From contig CAIYOB010001037.1 in the NCBI GenBank assembly GCA_903927685.1, forward strand, positions 1 through 14,663: DNA of 14,663 bases. The letters run 5' to 3'. The position numbers and the translations under genes were made by a program. How positions within the stretch are numbered: position 1 is the stretch's first letter; each line of letters begins with the position of its first letter. Shown here one piece after another: positions 14,432-14,663 of the stretch. The DNA comes from an uncultured Planctomycetaceae bacterium. GTDB lineage: Bacteria > Planctomycetota > Planctomycetia > Pirellulales > Pirellulaceae. A model generated the notes under the pieces. It made no database searches. It saw only the letters and a list, made by a program, of their open reading frames with translations, and was not told the DNA's origin.

Positions 14432-14663
14432 ATGCCTGAGCATGAATCGACACCCGCCGAGGGACTGGGACGCCGCGATTTTCTGGTGCAATCGGCCGCC
14501 GGAGCCGCGCTGATTCTGGCGACTCAACCGGCGGTCGGCGCCGAGGCTGAGGAAACGAGGGCACCGCTGGCCGCCAAGGACTTTCGAGACAAGTTGCTGG
14601 AGTGCCTGGGCGGGCCCTGGCCGGAACCGTGCGACTTGAAGCCCGTGCTGCGGGAGACGATCC
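14432..14663 (+). CDS. Tat-exported protein, N-terminal 77 residues (runs off right edge)
   Basis: Starts at ATG 14432 with an AGGAG ribosome site 8 bases upstream. Residues 14-35 are a twin-arginine signal (GRRDFLVQSAAGAALILA) followed by an Ala-rich cleavage region (VGAEA), so it is folded before export. The mature start KDFRDKLLECLGGPWPEPCDLKP recalls planctomycete alpha/beta-hydrolase or acetylxylan-esterase-like proteins that begin the same way. That is recollection only, and the catalytic part lies outside the window. It is separated from the Uup gene by a hairpin and is probably an independent unit. Confidence 0.8.
   Translation, partial: MPEHESTPAEGLGRRDFLVQSAAGAALILATQPAVGAEAEETRAPLAAKDFRDKLLECLGGPWPEPCDLKPVLRETI

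Overview
The window looks like part of a high-G+C planctomycete chromosome (Pirellula/Rhodopirellula-type, by inference). It carries a secreted sulfatase next to a secreted beta-helix protein, a DUF1080 protein, the start of a Tat-exported protein, csrA, and many GC-rich intergenic palindromes. No rRNA, tRNA or CRISPR array was seen.

Layout. (1) 1-2374, minus strand: a two-gene operon for exported carbohydrate-active proteins. A right-handed beta-helix protein comes first, then 19 bases later a sulfatase that runs off the left edge. A candidate promoter lies at 2451-2479. (2) 2375-8312, plus strand: an accessory, defence-like island. It holds a small excisionase-type HTH protein; a 192-codon ORF whose C-terminal part resembles the tail of a BREX PglX methyltransferase; an AAA/OLD-like ATPase overlapping by ATGA with a DUF4276 (Toprim-like) protein; a 560-aa Schlafen/AlbA_2-type ATP-binding protein; a 95-base inverted-repeat leader; and a frameshifted, truncated pglZ-like gene. 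My reading is that this is a collapsed BREX locus. The core genes survive only as a pglX tail and a pglZ head, while the accessory effector genes between them are intact. (3) 8333-9240, minus strand: csrA and a TetR-family regulator, with GC-rich palindromes between and behind them. (4) 9241-9440: a divergent control region with a tetR promoter overlapped by two 20-base-spaced repeats, and a thrC promoter whose predicted transcription start falls on the GTG start codon. (5) 9441-14204, plus strand: threonine synthase and dapB (aspartate-family amino acid synthesis, 2 bases apart), then a DUF1080 protein and an ABC-F ATPase of Uup type. (6) 14247-14304: a 58-base near-perfect hairpin. From 14432 a Tat-signal protein runs off the right edge.

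The most interesting part is 2974-8312. The ATPase/DUF4276 pair, translationally coupled and keeping recognisable key motifs, is a candidate two-component anti-phage effector related in logic to OLD and PARIS systems. The tetR control region, the leaderless thrC and the non-canonical sulfatase active-site motif are secondary points.
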